A stretch of 64,000 nt of DNA from an uncultured Winogradskyella sp. (GCF_947501905.1 NZ_CANMXL010000004.1:208777-272776), one strand, 5' to 3'; counted from the stretch's first letter, positions 17,834-29,147 are shown. Program-made: numbers and translations. The notes: a model not told the origin generated them from the letters alone.

Positions 17834-19843
17834 ATGAAACGTTTTTTTACATTATTATGCCTTATTGTTATTCTTGTATCATGCAAAGAAGAAACTAAAA
17901 CAGAAGTTCAAGCTGTTGTTTTTGATGGGATTTCTGAAAACATTAAACCCGGAGATAACTTCTTTAATCATGTCAACAAAAAATGGATGGATAGCGCTGT
18001 CATTGCTGACGACCAAGTAGGCGTTGGTGCTTATCGTTTTTTAAATATCCCACAACAAGAATTACTAAAAAATATTTTGCAAGAAGTTTCTGAGCAAGAG
18101 CATCCTAAAGGTAGTGTAGAGCAACAAGTTGGTGATTTCTATGCCTCTGGTATGGATACAACTAAGATTAATGAAAGAGGTATAAAGCCAATAGAGCCCA
18201 TTTTAAAACGTATTGAAGCAATAGAAAATGTGGCGTCTTTAACAGAGTTTGTGGCTACGCAAATTCAATATGGTGATTATTCTATGTTTGCACCATACAT
18301 TTCACCAGATCAGAAAAATAGTGAGATGAATATCTTTCATTTAGCACAGACTGGGATCGGATTACCAGATAGAGATTACTATTTTATTGAAGATGAATCT
18401 GTGCAACAAATACAAGATGCTTACAAAACATATTTAGCACGTTTATTTGAGTTGGTTGGCGATACAGATGAGAAAGCCAAAGCAGAAATAGTTTACAACA
18501 TCGAAAAACAATTGGCCGAATCTCACAAAACAAGGATTGAACGTAGAGATGTGAAGGCGAATTACAATAAAATGTCTGTTGATGATTTAGACCAAAAACA
18601 TTCTAACATTAATTGGGCTAATATATTATCGCTTCTAAGCATAAAGACAGACTCAATAGACGTTGCACAGCCAGCATATTATAAAACCTTAGATGAGATG
18701 TTATCTACAGTTTCGTTAGACGACTGGAAGCTTTATTTAAAAGCAAACTCTATTGGTTCGCACGATAATATTTTAAGTAAACCTTTTCAAGATGCAGCGT
18801 TTGAATACTCTAAGGTACTCTCCGGACAGACAGAACAGCAACCACGTGATAAGCAAATGGTACGACGCGTAGATCAGCAAATAGGTTTTGCATTGGGGCA
18901 ACTTTATGTAAAACGATATTTTAACGAAGATGCTAAAAAGCGTGCACTTGATTTAGTGAATAATTTTCAGAAAGTCCTAGAAAGGCGTATTGATAATCTA
19001 GACTGGATGAGTGATAGTACAAAGGTTAAAGCTAAGGAGAAGCTGTTTGCTATTAATAAAAAGATTGGATACCCTGATGTTTGGCGTTCGTATGATGTTG
19101 CTATTGACCGTAATCAATTCTTTGAGAATGTTGTAGCATTGCGAAAAAACAATTACCAATACAACCTAAAACAATTAAACCAACCACCTAATAAAGACGA
19201 GTGGGGTACAACACCATCAACAGTTACGGCGTATTACAATCCATCATTAAATGAAATTGTATTCCCTGCTGGTATATTGCAAGCACCATATTTTGATTTG
19301 TATGCAGATGATGCTGTGAACTATGGCGGAATAGGAATGGTTATAGGGCATGAGTTTACACATGCTTTTGATGATCAAGGTGCCCAGTTTGATAAAGATG
19401 GTAACGTAACCAATTGGTGGACTGAAGACGATTATAAAAAATTTAAAGAAAAGACGAATCAGATTGTAGAGCAATATGGGGCTTTTACCGTTTTAGATAG
19501 TGTGCATCTTAAAGGAGCTCTAACTGTTGGCGAAAATACTGCAGATAACGGCGGAATTGCAATTGCTTATGATGCATTTAAATTGACTGAACAAGGTCAA
19601 GATACCACTAAGATTGGAGGCTATACACCAAATCAACGTTTCTTTTTATCAATAGCCAACATTTGGCGTGTAAAAATGCGTGATGAGTTTTTACGTAACT
19701 ACGTTACTAATGATCCACACTCACCACCAATGTGGCGTGTTAATGGGCCTTTAATGAACTTTACACCATTTTATGAAGCCTTTGATGTACAACATGGAGA
19801 AGTAAATTATAGAGTAGAAGAACAGCGGATTAAGATTTGGTAG
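17834..19843 (+). CDS. M13 family zinc metallopeptidase (PepO/neprilysin-like lipoprotein)
   Basis: The frame is open from 17780, but the ATG at 17834 begins a textbook lipoprotein signal peptide (MKRFFTLLCLIVILVSCKE, lipobox VSC), so I start there. The protein shows the M13 signatures: the zinc motif HEFTHAFDDQG near residue 505 (HExxH with the catalytic Glu) and GENTADNGG near residue 566 (third zinc ligand Glu). The usual C-terminal NPxFxxxF-like stretch is represented by WRVNGPLMNFTPFYEAF. M13 enzymes are oligopeptidases. The length of about 670 residues is normal for the family. It is followed 40 bp later by the WD40-like gene at 19884. Confidence 0.93.
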   Translation: MKRFFTLLCLIVILVSCKEETKTEVQAVVFDGISENIKPGDNFFNHVNKKWMDSAVIADDQVGVGAYRFLNIPQQELLKNILQEVSEQEHPKGSVEQQVGDFYASGMDTTKINERGIKPIEPILKRIEAIENVASLTEFVATQIQYGDYSMFAPYISPDQKNSEMNIFHLAQTGIGLPDRDYYFIEDESVQQIQDAYKTYLARLFELVGDTDEKAKAEIVYNIEKQLAESHKTRIERRDVKANYNKMSVDDLDQKHSNINWANILSLLSIKTDSIDVAQPAYYKTLDEMLSTVSLDDWKLYLKANSIGSHDNILSKPFQDAAFEYSKVLSGQTEQQPRDKQMVRRVDQQIGFALGQLYVKRYFNEDAKKRALDLVNNFQKVLERRIDNLDWMSDSTKVKAKEKLFAINKKIGYPDVWRSYDVAIDRNQFFENVVALRKNNYQYNLKQLNQPPNKDEWGTTPSTVTAYYNPSLNEIVFPAGILQAPYFDLYADDAVNYGGIGMVIGHEFTHAFDDQGAQFDKDGNVTNWWTEDDYKKFKEKTNQIVEQYGAFTVLDSVHLKGALTVGENTADNGGIAIAYDAFKLTEQGQDTTKIGGYTPNQRFFLSIANIWRVKMRDEFLRNYVTNDPHSPPMWRVNGPLMNFTPFYEAFDVQHGEVNYRVEEQRIKIW

Positions 19844-19883
19844 AATATAAATTTTGAGTTTGCGTTTTAATATAAAAGCATCC

Positions 19884-20759
19884 ATGAAAATTCCATACAT
19901 TTTATTGGTACTGTTATTATTACTTAGCATAAATACTAACAGCCAAAACAATACCTATCTAAAGCAATCTCCGCCATCTATCATGCCAGAAGTATTTGCG
20001 CCAGGAATTATTTCTAAAGCCAATCTGTATGAGTTTGGTTCAGTATTTAATAAAGATGCTACTGAGTTTTATTATGGGGTTAATAATGACGGTAAAGAAG
20101 AAATCCGTTTTACCAAGCTTGTCGGTAACCAATGGACCGAACCAAAGACCATTATGTCTCACAAAAAACATGGCTATAACGATCCGTTTTTATCACCAGA
20201 CGAAAACAGATTGTATTATATATCTCAAAGAGCACTAGATGGCGTTAGTGAACCTAAGGATTATGATATTTGGTACTCAGAACGCACACCAAATGGTTGG
20301 TCAGAACCCATTAATGCAGGTAAAAACATAAATACTAACGCAGATGAATATTACATATCATTTACAACAAATGGCACTATGTACTTTTCATCTAGTAAAA
20401 TAGACAATAATTTTGATATCTATGCCTCTAAAATGGTCGATGGAAACTTCCAAAAAGCCAAACGATTACCAGCAGCCATTAATACGCAAAGTTACGAGGC
20501 CGATGTTTTTATCGCACCAGATGAATCCTATATTATTTTCTGTGCCAATAGAAAAGACGGTTTAGGCAGAGGTGACTTATACATTAGCTTTAAAAATAAA
20601 GATGGTTTTTGGACCCAATCTGTAAACATGGGTAAAGCAATTAACACCAAAGGGCATGAGCTTTGTCCGTTTGTTACTAAAGATGGCAAATACTTTTTTT
20701 ACACCAGTAACCAAGATATTTATTGGGTGAGTACAGCTATTTTTAAAGACTATAAATAA
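19884..20759 (+). CDS. Secreted WD40/PD40-like beta-propeller protein
   Basis: I prefer ATG 19884, which starts a signal peptide ([21 protein letters not shown]), over the frame opening at 19854. The mature protein contains repeated PD40/TolB-like blades ([67 protein letters not shown]), each with the S.DG..lyf pattern. Such proteins are common in Bacteroidota envelopes; their ligand is generally unknown. It is probably co-transcribed with the M13 peptidase just upstream. Confidence 0.75.
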   Translation: MKIPYILLVLLLLLSINTNSQNNTYLKQSPPSIMPEVFAPGIISKANLYEFGSVFNKDATEFYYGVNNDGKEEIRFTKLVGNQWTEPKTIMSHKKHGYNDPFLSPDENRLYYISQRALDGVSEPKDYDIWYSERTPNGWSEPINAGKNINTNADEYYISFTTNGTMYFSSSKIDNNFDIYASKMVDGNFQKAKRLPAAINTQSYEADVFIAPDESYIIFCANRKDGLGRGDLYISFKNKDGFWTQSVNMGKAINTKGHELCPFVTKDGKYFFYTSNQDIYWVSTAIFKDYK

Positions 20760-20808
20760 TTGTCAATTTTTAGATACTTTTGTCTTTACAATTAATCTAT
20801 TAAAGAAA

Positions 20809-23800
20809 TTGCAACCAATTAAGACTGGGGTATATTGTTTTATGTTTTGTTTTGTTGGCTTGGCCTTTTGTCAATGCCCAGCAGGTGATGTTTTATTTAC
20901 ATCTCAGGCAGATTTAAATCAATTTGTGCTGGATTATCCTAATTGTTCAGTCATACAAGGTAATTTGACAATTCAAAATGGAGTATCTGATATCAGTTCG
21001 CTTTCTGGATTAACTAGTGTTCAAGGTGAACTATTAATACAAAACACGTCAATTGAAACCATTGAATTTGACTCATTAATATCTTTAGGACCAAGATTAG
21101 AAATATTACAGAACAGCAATTTAAAGACTGTCTCCTTTTTAAACCTAACTAATTTCTTTGGGGATTTATCGATATGGATAAATAGTGTAATAGAAGAAAT
21201 TCATGGTTTTGATAATATTGAAGAGCTAAATAGTCTATCATTAAATAATCAATATTTTTTAACGACAATACCTGAGTTTAATAACTTAGTCAGAGTAAAT
21301 CAAGGAATTCAGATTATTGAAAATGAATCATTAGTTAGTTTTGCAGGATTTATATCATTATCATGTGCTGGTCAATTACATATACACGGAAATGATATTC
21401 TTGAGAATATTCCGCAATTCAATAATTTAACACGCATAGATAGTAATGATGGATTTGGTTTAATCATAAGTGTAAACTCTGCCTTAGTGAATTTTTCAGG
21501 TTTTGAAAATTTAGAATATTCTGAGTCTTTCGTAATTAGTGCTAATGGAACTGGTAATCCAGCAACAATACCAAGGTTTAATGCCTTAAAAGAATCCGAT
21601 CATATTATAATTTCAAGTATGGGTATAGGGGAGATTTTAGGATTTGAAAATTTAGAAATAATTCATGGTGATTTAAGAATTGATAATGTGGGAGCTGTAA
21701 ACATTACTGGCTTCAATAAGCTTAAAAATGTTCGAGATATTGATATTGGAGAGAATTTCTTTTTACAGAATATTACAGGGTTCTATGAACTTAAACGTAC
21801 TAATGGAAAACTGAGGCTTTTTAATAATAATGCTTTAGAGATTGTTAGTGGTTTTAATATATTTGAAAGGGTTAATTGGGATTTATTAATTGGTTCTAAT
21901 CCTAAACTAATTAATTTAGATTTTCTTAGTAAAGTAATGTTTGTTGGAGAAAATGAAAATTTTAATGAACTTGATATAAGATTTAATATAGATTTAGTGG
22001 ATTGTTCAGGAATAAGTAATCTTCTAAATTATGGGCATCTTCCAAACGATGTAGAAATTTCTAATAATGGTTCTGACTGTAACTCAATATCTGCTGTTAT
22101 TGATAATGGAGACAATGATAATGACGGTATTTTAGATAGCATTGATGTAGATGATGATAACGATGGCATATTAGATGCTGTTGAGCAAAATGGAAATCCA
22201 AACTTAGATTCTGATTTAGACTTATTGCCAGATCATCTGGATTTAAACAGTGATAATGATGGCTGTAGTGATGTCATGGAGGCAGGTTTTAGTGACCCAG
22301 ATTCTAACGGTACATTAGGTGCGTTTCCAGACAATGTAAATCCAGATGGAACTATTTCAGACGAACCAGATGGTTATACAACACCATTGGACCAGGATTT
22401 AAATTCTATCCTAGATTTTCAGGACTATGCACTTTCTCCTATAATTCAAAATCAACCACCTTTGTCTCAAATTGCAAATGTATCTGATATCATTCAGGTA
22501 ACAACAGATATTATCAATGCTGATGTGTTTCAATGGCAAATAAGTACTGATGAAGGACAGACTTGGAACAATCTCATAGATGATGCCATATTTTCTGGTG
22601 TAAATACCTTGATTTTGACGATAACAATTCTGGATACATCTAATAATAATGACAAATTCCGCTTGGGATACTCTAATTCATCTGCACCATGCAATACATT
22701 AGCATATACAGAATCCTCTTCACTTAGTGTATTTTTTAATGCTCCAAACGCAGGAACTGATAACACATTAGAAGTATGCGAAAACGATAGTCCAATTGAT
22801 TTATTCAGTTTACTAGGCAATAATGCTATTGTTGGTGGTTTATGGCAACCAGCATTAAATAGTGGCACAAATATGTTTGATCCATCTATAGACAATGCAG
22901 GTAGTTACAGATATACTATAACAAATGGATCATGTTTTTCAGATTTCTCAATAGTGACTGTAACAATATTCGGAGCACCAAATGCAGGTGAGGATACGGA
23001 TATTGATTTGTGTGCAACTGATACTGCATTTGATCTATTTCAACTCATTAATGGAACACCAGATACTGGTGGAACATGGTCTCCAGTATTAGCTAGTGGC
23101 ACAAATGCCTTTAACCCATCATTAGATGCGTCAGGTGTTTACCAATATACTGTGACAAATAGCTGTGGTAGTATTGCAGCAAATGTAAATGTGCTTATTG
23201 ATAATAATATTCCATTAGCTGGTGATGATTCAACAATTGATATTTGTGTAAATGATAGTCCTATTAATCTTTTAGATTATATCCAAGGAAACCCAGATAC
23301 TAGTGGAGTAATTTCGCCTCCATTGCAAAGTAATAACACTATTTTTAATCCTGCTGTAGACATATCAGGAACGTATACATATACAGTTACAAATGCCATT
23401 TGTGGTAGTGACGAATCAGTGATATTAATAAATGTTCTGGACTTACCAAGCTCAGGTAATCCTTTACAATTTAGCATATGCGAAGATGATACTCCTGTAG
23501 ATGTATTTGCATTATTACAAGGCAGTCCTGATGCAAATGGGACATGGACACCATCATTTGCTTCTGGCAGTACACTTTTTAATCCAAGCATTGATGTAGC
23601 TGACAACTATATATATACTGTTACTAATGCATGTGGTGTGAGCACTACTGAGATTGATATAAGCATTACATCAGCATCAAATGCTGGTCAAGATGGAGAA
23701 ATGGTTATATGCGAAAATGCAGCAGCAATAGACTTATTTAATTATCTAAACGGAAATCCACAACTAGGCGGAACATGGTTTCCAGAATTAGCTAGTACTA

Positions 23801-24612
23801 CAGGGGTTTTTGACCCACAATTAGATAGCTCAGGTCTATATACATATATGATAAGCAATGAAGACTGTGGTGATGTTTCATCAACTGTGAACGTATCAAT
23901 TACAGAACTACCAAATGCAGGATTAGACACACAATTATCTGTTTGTATAAATGAGTTAGAATTCGATGTATTTGAGCAAATAGATGGTAATCCAGATATA
24001 GGTGGATTTTGGACTCCAACATTAGCTAGTGGTACAAATGTTTACAATCCTATTTTAGATGGTCCTGGAACATACACTTACACTATTGAAAATGATGCAT
24101 GCGGCAACGTTTCAAGTGAAGTTATTATAGATGTTATAGATGTGTTTCCAATAACAGATTTTACCATTAATATTAATGAATTATCAAGCAATAATAGTAT
24201 TAAAATTATAATCAATACTAATTTAGTTTATGAATACTCTATTGATGGTGTATTTTTTCAAACAAGTAATGTGTTTGAAAATTTAAGTGGTGGCATGTAC
24301 ACCATTTATGCAAGAGAACTAAATGGATGTGGGGCGTTAGAAGAAACCGTATTTTTAATTGATTACCCGTTATTCTTTACGCCAAATAATGATAATAATA
24401 ACGATGTTTGGGGGTTAAAAGGCATTGATAATGAACAATATGTGGTAAAAGTATTTAACCGGTATGGTAAGTTATTGACTGTACTTAGTAACAGTAATCC
24501 TAGTTGGGATGGTAACTACAATGGATACTTAATGCCGTCAAGTGATTATTGGTTTCAATTGGAGTTTAGTTTTGGGCTTATCAAAAGCGGACATTTTACA
24601 TTAAAACGTTAG
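20809..24612 (+). CDS. Large T9SS-exported protein: L-domain-like front, calcium-binding linker, six 60-residue repeats, sorting domain
   Basis: A 1267-residue protein starting at TTG 20809, which gives a signal peptide ([22 protein letters not shown]). Residues about 25-420 have a receptor-L-domain/LRR-like pattern ([24 protein letters not shown]). Residues about 430-500 are Asp-rich thrombospondin-type-3-like calcium sites ([19 protein letters not shown]). Residues about 644-1100 hold six tandem copies of a module with the pattern C.nd...Dlf..l.G.pd.gGtW.P.laSGTn.FnP..d..g.Y.YTvtN.CG. The C-terminus is a type B T9SS sorting domain ([28 protein letters not shown]). It is probably a cell-surface adhesin. 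The next gene is convergent. Confidence 0.83.
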   Translation: MQPIKTGVYCFMFCFVGLAFCQCPAGDVLFTSQADLNQFVLDYPNCSVIQGNLTIQNGVSDISSLSGLTSVQGELLIQNTSIETIEFDSLISLGPRLEILQNSNLKTVSFLNLTNFFGDLSIWINSVIEEIHGFDNIEELNSLSLNNQYFLTTIPEFNNLVRVNQGIQIIENESLVSFAGFISLSCAGQLHIHGNDILENIPQFNNLTRIDSNDGFGLIISVNSALVNFSGFENLEYSESFVISANGTGNPATIPRFNALKESDHIIISSMGIGEILGFENLEIIHGDLRIDNVGAVNITGFNKLKNVRDIDIGENFFLQNITGFYELKRTNGKLRLFNNNALEIVSGFNIFERVNWDLLIGSNPKLINLDFLSKVMFVGENENFNELDIRFNIDLVDCSGISNLLNYGHLPNDVEISNNGSDCNSISAVIDNGDNDNDGILDSIDVDDDNDGILDAVEQNGNPNLDSDLDLLPDHLDLNSDNDGCSDVMEAGFSDPDSNGTLGAFPDNVNPDGTISDEPDGYTTPLDQDLNSILDFQDYALSPIIQNQPPLSQIANVSDIIQVTTDIINADVFQWQISTDEGQTWNNLIDDAIFSGVNTLILTITILDTSNNNDKFRLGYSNSSAPCNTLAYTESSSLSVFFNAPNAGTDNTLEVCENDSPIDLFSLLGNNAIVGGLWQPALNSGTNMFDPSIDNAGSYRYTITNGSCFSDFSIVTVTIFGAPNAGEDTDIDLCATDTAFDLFQLINGTPDTGGTWSPVLASGTNAFNPSLDASGVYQYTVTNSCGSIAANVNVLIDNNIPLAGDDSTIDICVNDSPINLLDYIQGNPDTSGVISPPLQSNNTIFNPAVDISGTYTYTVTNAICGSDESVILINVLDLPSSGNPLQFSICEDDTPVDVFALLQGSPDANGTWTPSFASGSTLFNPSIDVADNYIYTVTNACGVSTTEIDISITSASNAGQDGEMVICENAAAIDLFNYLNGNPQLGGTWFPELASTTGVFDPQLDSSGLYTYMISNEDCGDVSSTVNVSITELPNAGLDTQLSVCINELEFDVFEQIDGNPDIGGFWTPTLASGTNVYNPILDGPGTYTYTIENDACGNVSSEVIIDVIDVFPITDFTININELSSNNSIKIIINTNLVYEYSIDGVFFQTSNVFENLSGGMYTIYARELNGCGALEETVFLIDYPLFFTPNNDNNNDVWGLKGIDNEQYVVKVFNRYGKLLTVLSNSNPSWDGNYNGYLMPSSDYWFQLEFSFGLIKSGHFTLKR

Positions 24613-24624
24613 CAAATAATTTAT

Positions 24625-25077
24625 CTATTTATGCAATCTTGTTTTTCTTAAATAATATATACTATTGGAGTTAAGCTCATAATCTAGTCCAGGTATAAAA
24701 GAGCTAATGGTGCTATTTGCAAACTTAGACCGTAAACTTGGTATTATACTAACCATGTGCTGAAAATAGGAGCGTAGTTTTTCGGTACTCTTTTTAATAC
24801 ATAAGAATTGCAACCAATTTAAATAATCGGTAGAATCTTCTATGAGTTCTAATTCTTGCAAGGAAAGCACTATAGTTAATAATGGGTTATTAATGCTTAA
24901 GTCATTATACTCATCTTGTACTTGTATTATAATCTCAATAGTACCGATGTGTAATTGTATAGGCGTTAAAAACTCATGAATCTTATAAGACACATCCAAC
25001 TGTTTTGCAGTACAGTTTTTGTCTTTAATAAAGCCTTTTAAAGCAATGACTTCTGGATATTTATGTATAGATGACAT
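24625..25077 (-). CDS. Conserved-looking cytoplasmic protein, unknown function
   Basis: A 150-residue protein without signal peptide or membrane segment, on the opposite strand to its neighbours and converging on the large T9SS client (12 bp between stops). Sequence features are helical and amphipathic (YKIHEFLTPIQLHIGTIEIII, STEKLRSYFQHMVSIIPSLR). I do not recognise a family. It is divergent from the AraC regulator at 25148, so the two may share the 70-bp promoter region. Confidence 0.5.
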   Translation of the reverse strand: MSSIHKYPEVIALKGFIKDKNCTAKQLDVSYKIHEFLTPIQLHIGTIEIIIQVQDEYNDLSINNPLLTIVLSLQELELIEDSTDYLNWLQFLCIKKSTEKLRSYFQHMVSIIPSLRSKFANSTISSFIPGLDYELNSNSIYYLRKTRLHK

Positions 25078-25147
25078 ATGTTATAAAAATACTGATTTCG
25101 AAAAACATTCGCGAGCTCTTATTTATCAAATTTGTTTGACACAATAG

Positions 25148-26221
25148 TTGAAAATATTTTACTTTCTTTACGAGATGGGAGTAAATGCAGATATCTTAAA
25201 ACATATCGAATTACTGGTAGGCAGTATTGGTGTTATAATTAGCCTGTTATTTGGTCTATTCTTATTAGTTTCCAGAACAGAACAACACAAAGCCAATTTC
25301 TTCTTATCCCTATATTTATTGGCCTTTAGTTTGCGCATCGGGAAATCTTTGTTTTATAACTATTTTCCAATAGATCCAGTGATTCGTAATATATTTTTAG
25401 GAATACTCTTAGCCATCGGACCTTCTTTATGGTTGTATGTTTTTCTTCGGAAACATCCACAACATCAACTTGCTAGCAAAGCATATTTATGGCATTACGT
25501 CCCCATGCTTATGTTTATTGCCTTGTGTTGGATAATTCCTAACGACAGAAGTTCTTTCGCAAGACTATTACATTATGCGCTCATCGCTCATATTATTCTT
25601 TATGCAGGATATGCGTATTATTGGTTACATAAAAATGACAAAAAATCAACATCTTACAGAGAACGTAAAATTGATAGTTGGTTACGGTTTTTTGTAACTG
25701 CTACTTTGACGGTTGTAATTATCTATGTACTGATTATGCAAAATATTATCCCATATTATATGGGAATGGCGTTCTTATTTTCGGCTGTCATTATTGCCTT
25801 TTCGATTTGGTGGTTGCAAACCCCATTTTTGTTTAAAATTGAAACCCAAAAATACGGTCAGTCCACATTAGAGACAGATGAAATTGTCCAATTATCAGGG
25901 AGGTTAAAGCAATTAATGACTTCAGAACAGCTCTATCTCGACCCGGATTTGACCTTAGGGAAATTGAGCAAGAAAATGGGAATCTCTTCCAAACGTCTAT
26001 CACAGGTCATCAATCAATCTGAAAATATCAATTACTCAAAATTTATAACAAATTACAGAGTGTCCGAAGCTAAGAAACGATTAGTTGCAGACGAGTATCG
26101 CCACTTAAAAATTTCGGCTATTGCTTATGATAGCGGTTTCAACAGCTTATCCTCTTTTAATGCAGCTTTTAAGAGCATCACGTCAACTACAGCGATAGCG
26201 TATCGCAATGCTTCAAAATAA
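25148..26221 (+). CDS. AraC-family regulator with an N-terminal seven-helix membrane domain
   Basis: About 357 residues. Residues about 15-230 contain seven hydrophobic helices (VGSIGVIISLLFGLFLLV, HYVPMLMFIALCWIIP, HIILYAGYAYYWL and others). Residues about 255-355 are an AraC/XylS double helix-turn-helix (LTLGKLSKKMGISSKRLSQV, KISAIAYDSGFNSLSSFNAAFK). This architecture is typical of Bacteroidota membrane-bound AraC regulators. The frame opens with TTG at 25148; an in-frame ATG at 25175 (MGVNADILKHIELL) is an equally plausible start. It is followed by the secreted fusion protein at 26372, which it may control. Confidence 0.85.
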   Translation: MKIFYFLYEMGVNADILKHIELLVGSIGVIISLLFGLFLLVSRTEQHKANFFLSLYLLAFSLRIGKSLFYNYFPIDPVIRNIFLGILLAIGPSLWLYVFLRKHPQHQLASKAYLWHYVPMLMFIALCWIIPNDRSSFARLLHYALIAHIILYAGYAYYWLHKNDKKSTSYRERKIDSWLRFFVTATLTVVIIYVLIMQNIIPYYMGMAFLFSAVIIAFSIWWLQTPFLFKIETQKYGQSTLETDEIVQLSGRLKQLMTSEQLYLDPDLTLGKLSKKMGISSKRLSQVINQSENINYSKFITNYRVSEAKKRLVADEYRHLKISAIAYDSGFNSLSSFNAAFKSITSTTAIAYRNASK

Positions 26222-26371
26222 AACTAATGTAACATATCTGTTAGGCCTTGATATTTTATATCCCAAATGTCATTAATGTGTCCATTTTGTATGCCAACAT
26301 CGTGATTTAAGTAGGCAAATAGGTCTATATCTAAGACTTTTGAAACATCTTAATAATAAAAAACAGTCACT

Positions 26372-27997
26372 ATGAAAAATTACATCCTACTCGTAACGAT
26401 GCTACTTACAATTCAGTTTACAAAAGCCCAATCTAAGGCTGATGAAGATGCCCATACATCAGCTATTAATTTGGTGATTCTTAATGATAAGGGAGATGTT
26501 TTAATAAAAAAAGCATCTATCGGTTGGATCACCATAGGGGCATTTTATGAGAAAAGACAAACGATAAGTGAAGTTATCGATAGCATCTCAACTAGATATG
26601 GCGTCTACATTACAAAACCAAACCTTAAAGGTGTTTTTACGTATAAGTTTGACTTTAATAATGCTATAAGCTTAAGACAATTTTATGTGGCTAAATCTAC
26701 AACTAATGCGTTGCCCACAAATAAAAATGTAGAATTCCGTTGGGTTCCAAAAGATGAAGCTATAGAAAAATTTAAAGGGACCATTCCTTGTTTAGGCGAA
26801 ATGATAGCACAAATTATAGACTATCCTCAAGTCGTTTGGGGTGGCTCTTTTTTAATTAAAAGCGGAAACAAAAAAAGGACGTCTATTATAACAGAGGATT
26901 TTTATCCCATAAGTGACGCTTCAACTTATGGAGAAGCATCATACCATCCAGGAGTTGTCAACACACTTCAAAAGTATATGGAAGGTAGTTCTTATAACAA
27001 GCGAGAACTCTTATTAAGTGCTTTTGCAGAGAATGCGACATTGTATCTCACTAACAGAGATGGCGATTTCAAAAGGTACTCTCCGAGTGAATATGCCGAT
27101 TTTTTTAAAAACGCTGAACAAGGAACATTCAATGGGAGAGTGGCTAAAATTTTAGAAGTCACCGTTACAAAAGACATCGCTACAGCAAAAGTGGAAATTG
27201 CTGGACCAAATAGGGCATGGGTCTATATGGATTTGTTCTTGCTTAAAAAGTTTGACACTGATTGGAAAATTATTAGTAAAACAGCGACAAGGATTGATGA
27301 AGCGAATAAAAACGCTGTATTATTTGTGGTCTCTAATGCGCATTATTATGGAAATACAGACATACCTACAGGAAATAGTTTTTCTGAAATTATAAATGCC
27401 TATGACGTTTTTAAAAATGCAAATTATCGGGTTGATTTTGTAAGTCCAAATGGCGGTGCAGTGCCATTGGCCTATATTAATACATCAGACGCGCTAAGTA
27501 AACACTATCTCTATGACCCGCAATTGATGCATGCGCTGAAGCATACAAAATCCCCTTCAGAAATTGACGCTTCAGAATATAAGGCCATTCAATATATAGG
27601 AGGCGGCGCTGCTATGTTTGGTGTTCCAGAAAATAAAGACATTCAAACTATAGCTATGGAAATCTACGAAAAGTACAAGGGCATTATATCATCGGTATGT
27701 CATGGTACAGCTGGTATTGTTCATTTAAAAACTAAAGATGGCAACTATTTAGTGGATGGCAAAAGTGTCAGTGGCTATCCTGATGATTACGAAAATAAAG
27801 AGGCGCCATATTTTAAAACATTTCCGTTTTTAATCAAAAAAACGATTGAAGAAAGAGGCGGTGATTTTAAATTCTCAGAACGCGGGAAATATACTTTAGA
27901 AGTAGACGGGCGTTTGGTGACTGGGCAAAATTTTCAATCGTCTAAACCCGTGTCTTTAAAAATTATAGAATTGATAGACCACCCACAGGCCGATTAA
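26372..27997 (+). CDS. Secreted three-domain fusion: Nudix-like, SnoaL/lumazine-binding-like, DJ-1/PfpI-like
   Basis: A 541-residue protein with a signal peptide (MKNYILLVTMLLTIQFTKAQ). Residues about 25-155 resemble a Nudix fold (NLVILNDKGDVLIKKAS), but the REx2EExGU catalytic box is not evident. Residues about 190-310 match the SnoaL/putative lumazine-binding pattern (LQKYMEGSSYNKRELLLSAF, WVYMDLFLLKKFDTDWKI). Residues about 315-540 are a DJ-1/PfpI-like domain with the nucleophile elbow SVCHGTAG. DJ-1/PfpI members include glyoxalases, chaperones and amidases. The combination in one exported protein is unusual. It follows the AraC regulator by 150 bp. Confidence 0.7.
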   Translation: MKNYILLVTMLLTIQFTKAQSKADEDAHTSAINLVILNDKGDVLIKKASIGWITIGAFYEKRQTISEVIDSISTRYGVYITKPNLKGVFTYKFDFNNAISLRQFYVAKSTTNALPTNKNVEFRWVPKDEAIEKFKGTIPCLGEMIAQIIDYPQVVWGGSFLIKSGNKKRTSIITEDFYPISDASTYGEASYHPGVVNTLQKYMEGSSYNKRELLLSAFAENATLYLTNRDGDFKRYSPSEYADFFKNAEQGTFNGRVAKILEVTVTKDIATAKVEIAGPNRAWVYMDLFLLKKFDTDWKIISKTATRIDEANKNAVLFVVSNAHYYGNTDIPTGNSFSEIINAYDVFKNANYRVDFVSPNGGAVPLAYINTSDALSKHYLYDPQLMHALKHTKSPSEIDASEYKAIQYIGGGAAMFGVPENKDIQTIAMEIYEKYKGIISSVCHGTAGIVHLKTKDGNYLVDGKSVSGYPDDYENKEAPYFKTFPFLIKKTIEERGGDFKFSERGKYTLEVDGRLVTGQNFQSSKPVSLKIIELIDHPQAD

Positions 27998-28062
27998 GGT
28001 CTATTCAATAAATTAGTGTTAATTAACATCTACAAATTACATCTGTTTTTTAACTTGTTGCT

Positions 28063-28710
28063 ATGAAAGTAATTCTAGTAGTCTTAGCACTTATTTGTTT
28101 GCCATCATTAGGGTTTTCTCAATATGAAGAAAACGATTGGAAAGAACGTGATACATGGATGGCACTAAATACCATATTTAACGCTATTGGGATAGAAGAA
28201 GGTGATTATGTTGCAGATATTGGTTGTCATGAAGGCTACTTGAGTGTACGTTTATCAAAACAGATTGGAGAAAGCGGGAAGGTGTTTGCTGTCGATCTTA
28301 GAACGGACCGTTTAGAAACATTAAATGAGATTGTTAAAGATCGAGGCCTTGACAACATTACTACCATTGTAGGTGATTATGACAATCCAAACCTTCCTAG
28401 AGGGCTATTAGATACTGTTATTATTATGGATACCTACCATGAAATGGAAGATTACAGGAGCATTCTGGGTCATGTCAAAAAAGCCTTAAAACCTGGTGGT
28501 CAAATAGTAATTATAGAAAAGCTAAAATCACGTATTATTGGAAAATCAAGACAGGAACAAACCAATGCACATAGTTTGAGCACCAAATATGTAAAGCAAG
28601 AATTGCGAAGCTCAGGATTTATACTGCGTTATGAAAATAATAATCTGGGCCATTGGGAGAACGACCCTGATAAGATCATATGGATGTTGGTCGCACATAA
28701 ACAGAACTAA
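28063..28710 (+). CDS. Class I SAM-dependent methyltransferase with an N-terminal signal-like segment
   Basis: A 215-residue protein. Motif I of class I methyltransferases is clear (DYVADIGCHEGYLSVRLSK), followed by the acidic motif II (KVFAVDLR), motif IV (LLDTVIIMDTYHEM) and the KPGGQIVIIEK strand. The first about 20 residues (MKVILVVLALICLPSLGFSQ) look exactly like a cleavable signal peptide, which is odd for an enzyme that needs cytoplasmic SAM. Similar proteins with signal peptides occur across Bacteroidota. It is the last host gene before the dif-like site at 28992. Confidence 0.8.
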   Translation: MKVILVVLALICLPSLGFSQYEENDWKERDTWMALNTIFNAIGIEEGDYVADIGCHEGYLSVRLSKQIGESGKVFAVDLRTDRLETLNEIVKDRGLDNITTIVGDYDNPNLPRGLLDTVIIMDTYHEMEDYRSILGHVKKALKPGGQIVIIEKLKSRIIGKSRQEQTNAHSLSTKYVKQELRSSGFILRYENNNLGHWENDPDKIIWMLVAHKQN

Positions 28711-28991
28711 TTAGTGTGATATCGCTCAAAAGTCAATACTTCATTTTATTTTTTTCTTCTCAAATACGTCTATACTTAGTTAATGACATCGAGTTTACGA
28801 GATTCACGAGCACCTATTTATCAAATAAGTGTGTGCGAGTAAACACTGTTTATGCGACGATGTGCTCACTGAGCGTAGTCGAAGTGTAGGAGGTAAACTT
28901 CATTATGCATTACATAAATAAATAATTTTCAAATATTTATGGTTTTTCCGTACTCGTACTCTTACAAAATTTATTATATTTAAGCTCTCCC

Positions 28992-29019
28992 ATTATTAAT
29001 AATTTATACTAGTTTAAAC
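28992..29019 (+). other. dif-like Xer recombination site 1 (left end of the four-gene cassette)
   Basis: The 28 bases divide into an 11-bp left (XerC-side) arm ATTATTAATAA, a 6-bp centre TTTATA and an 11-bp right (XerD-side) arm CTAGTTTAAAC. The centre is identical to that of site 3 at 47651, and the stretch from the centre rightward matches site 2 at 34233 at 15 of 19 positions. The right arm keeps the TTAAA-type core of E. coli dif (TTATGTTAAAT). It lies 148 bp before the cassette. Chance similarity is possible in such AT-rich DNA; its position and orientation raise confidence. Confidence 0.55.
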
Positions 29020-29127
29020 TATTTATAGATTGTTATTGAATAATATATGCACCTTAATAATATTTCATAGGATATGTAATATTTTGTGTGTTAAAATCAT
29101 ATTTTGATTTACCATAAAACTCTGAAT

Positions 29128-29147
29128 ATTTACTTACAAAAGTAAAT
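29128..29147. promoter_or_regulatory. Perfect palindrome upstream of the cassette, candidate operator
   Basis: ATTTACTT-ACAA-AAGTAAAT, 8-bp perfect arms, ends 19 bp before the ATG at 29167. Its place over the likely promoter/leader suggests a repressor or autoregulatory binding site for the operon. A weak RNA hairpin is the alternative. Confidence 0.5.
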
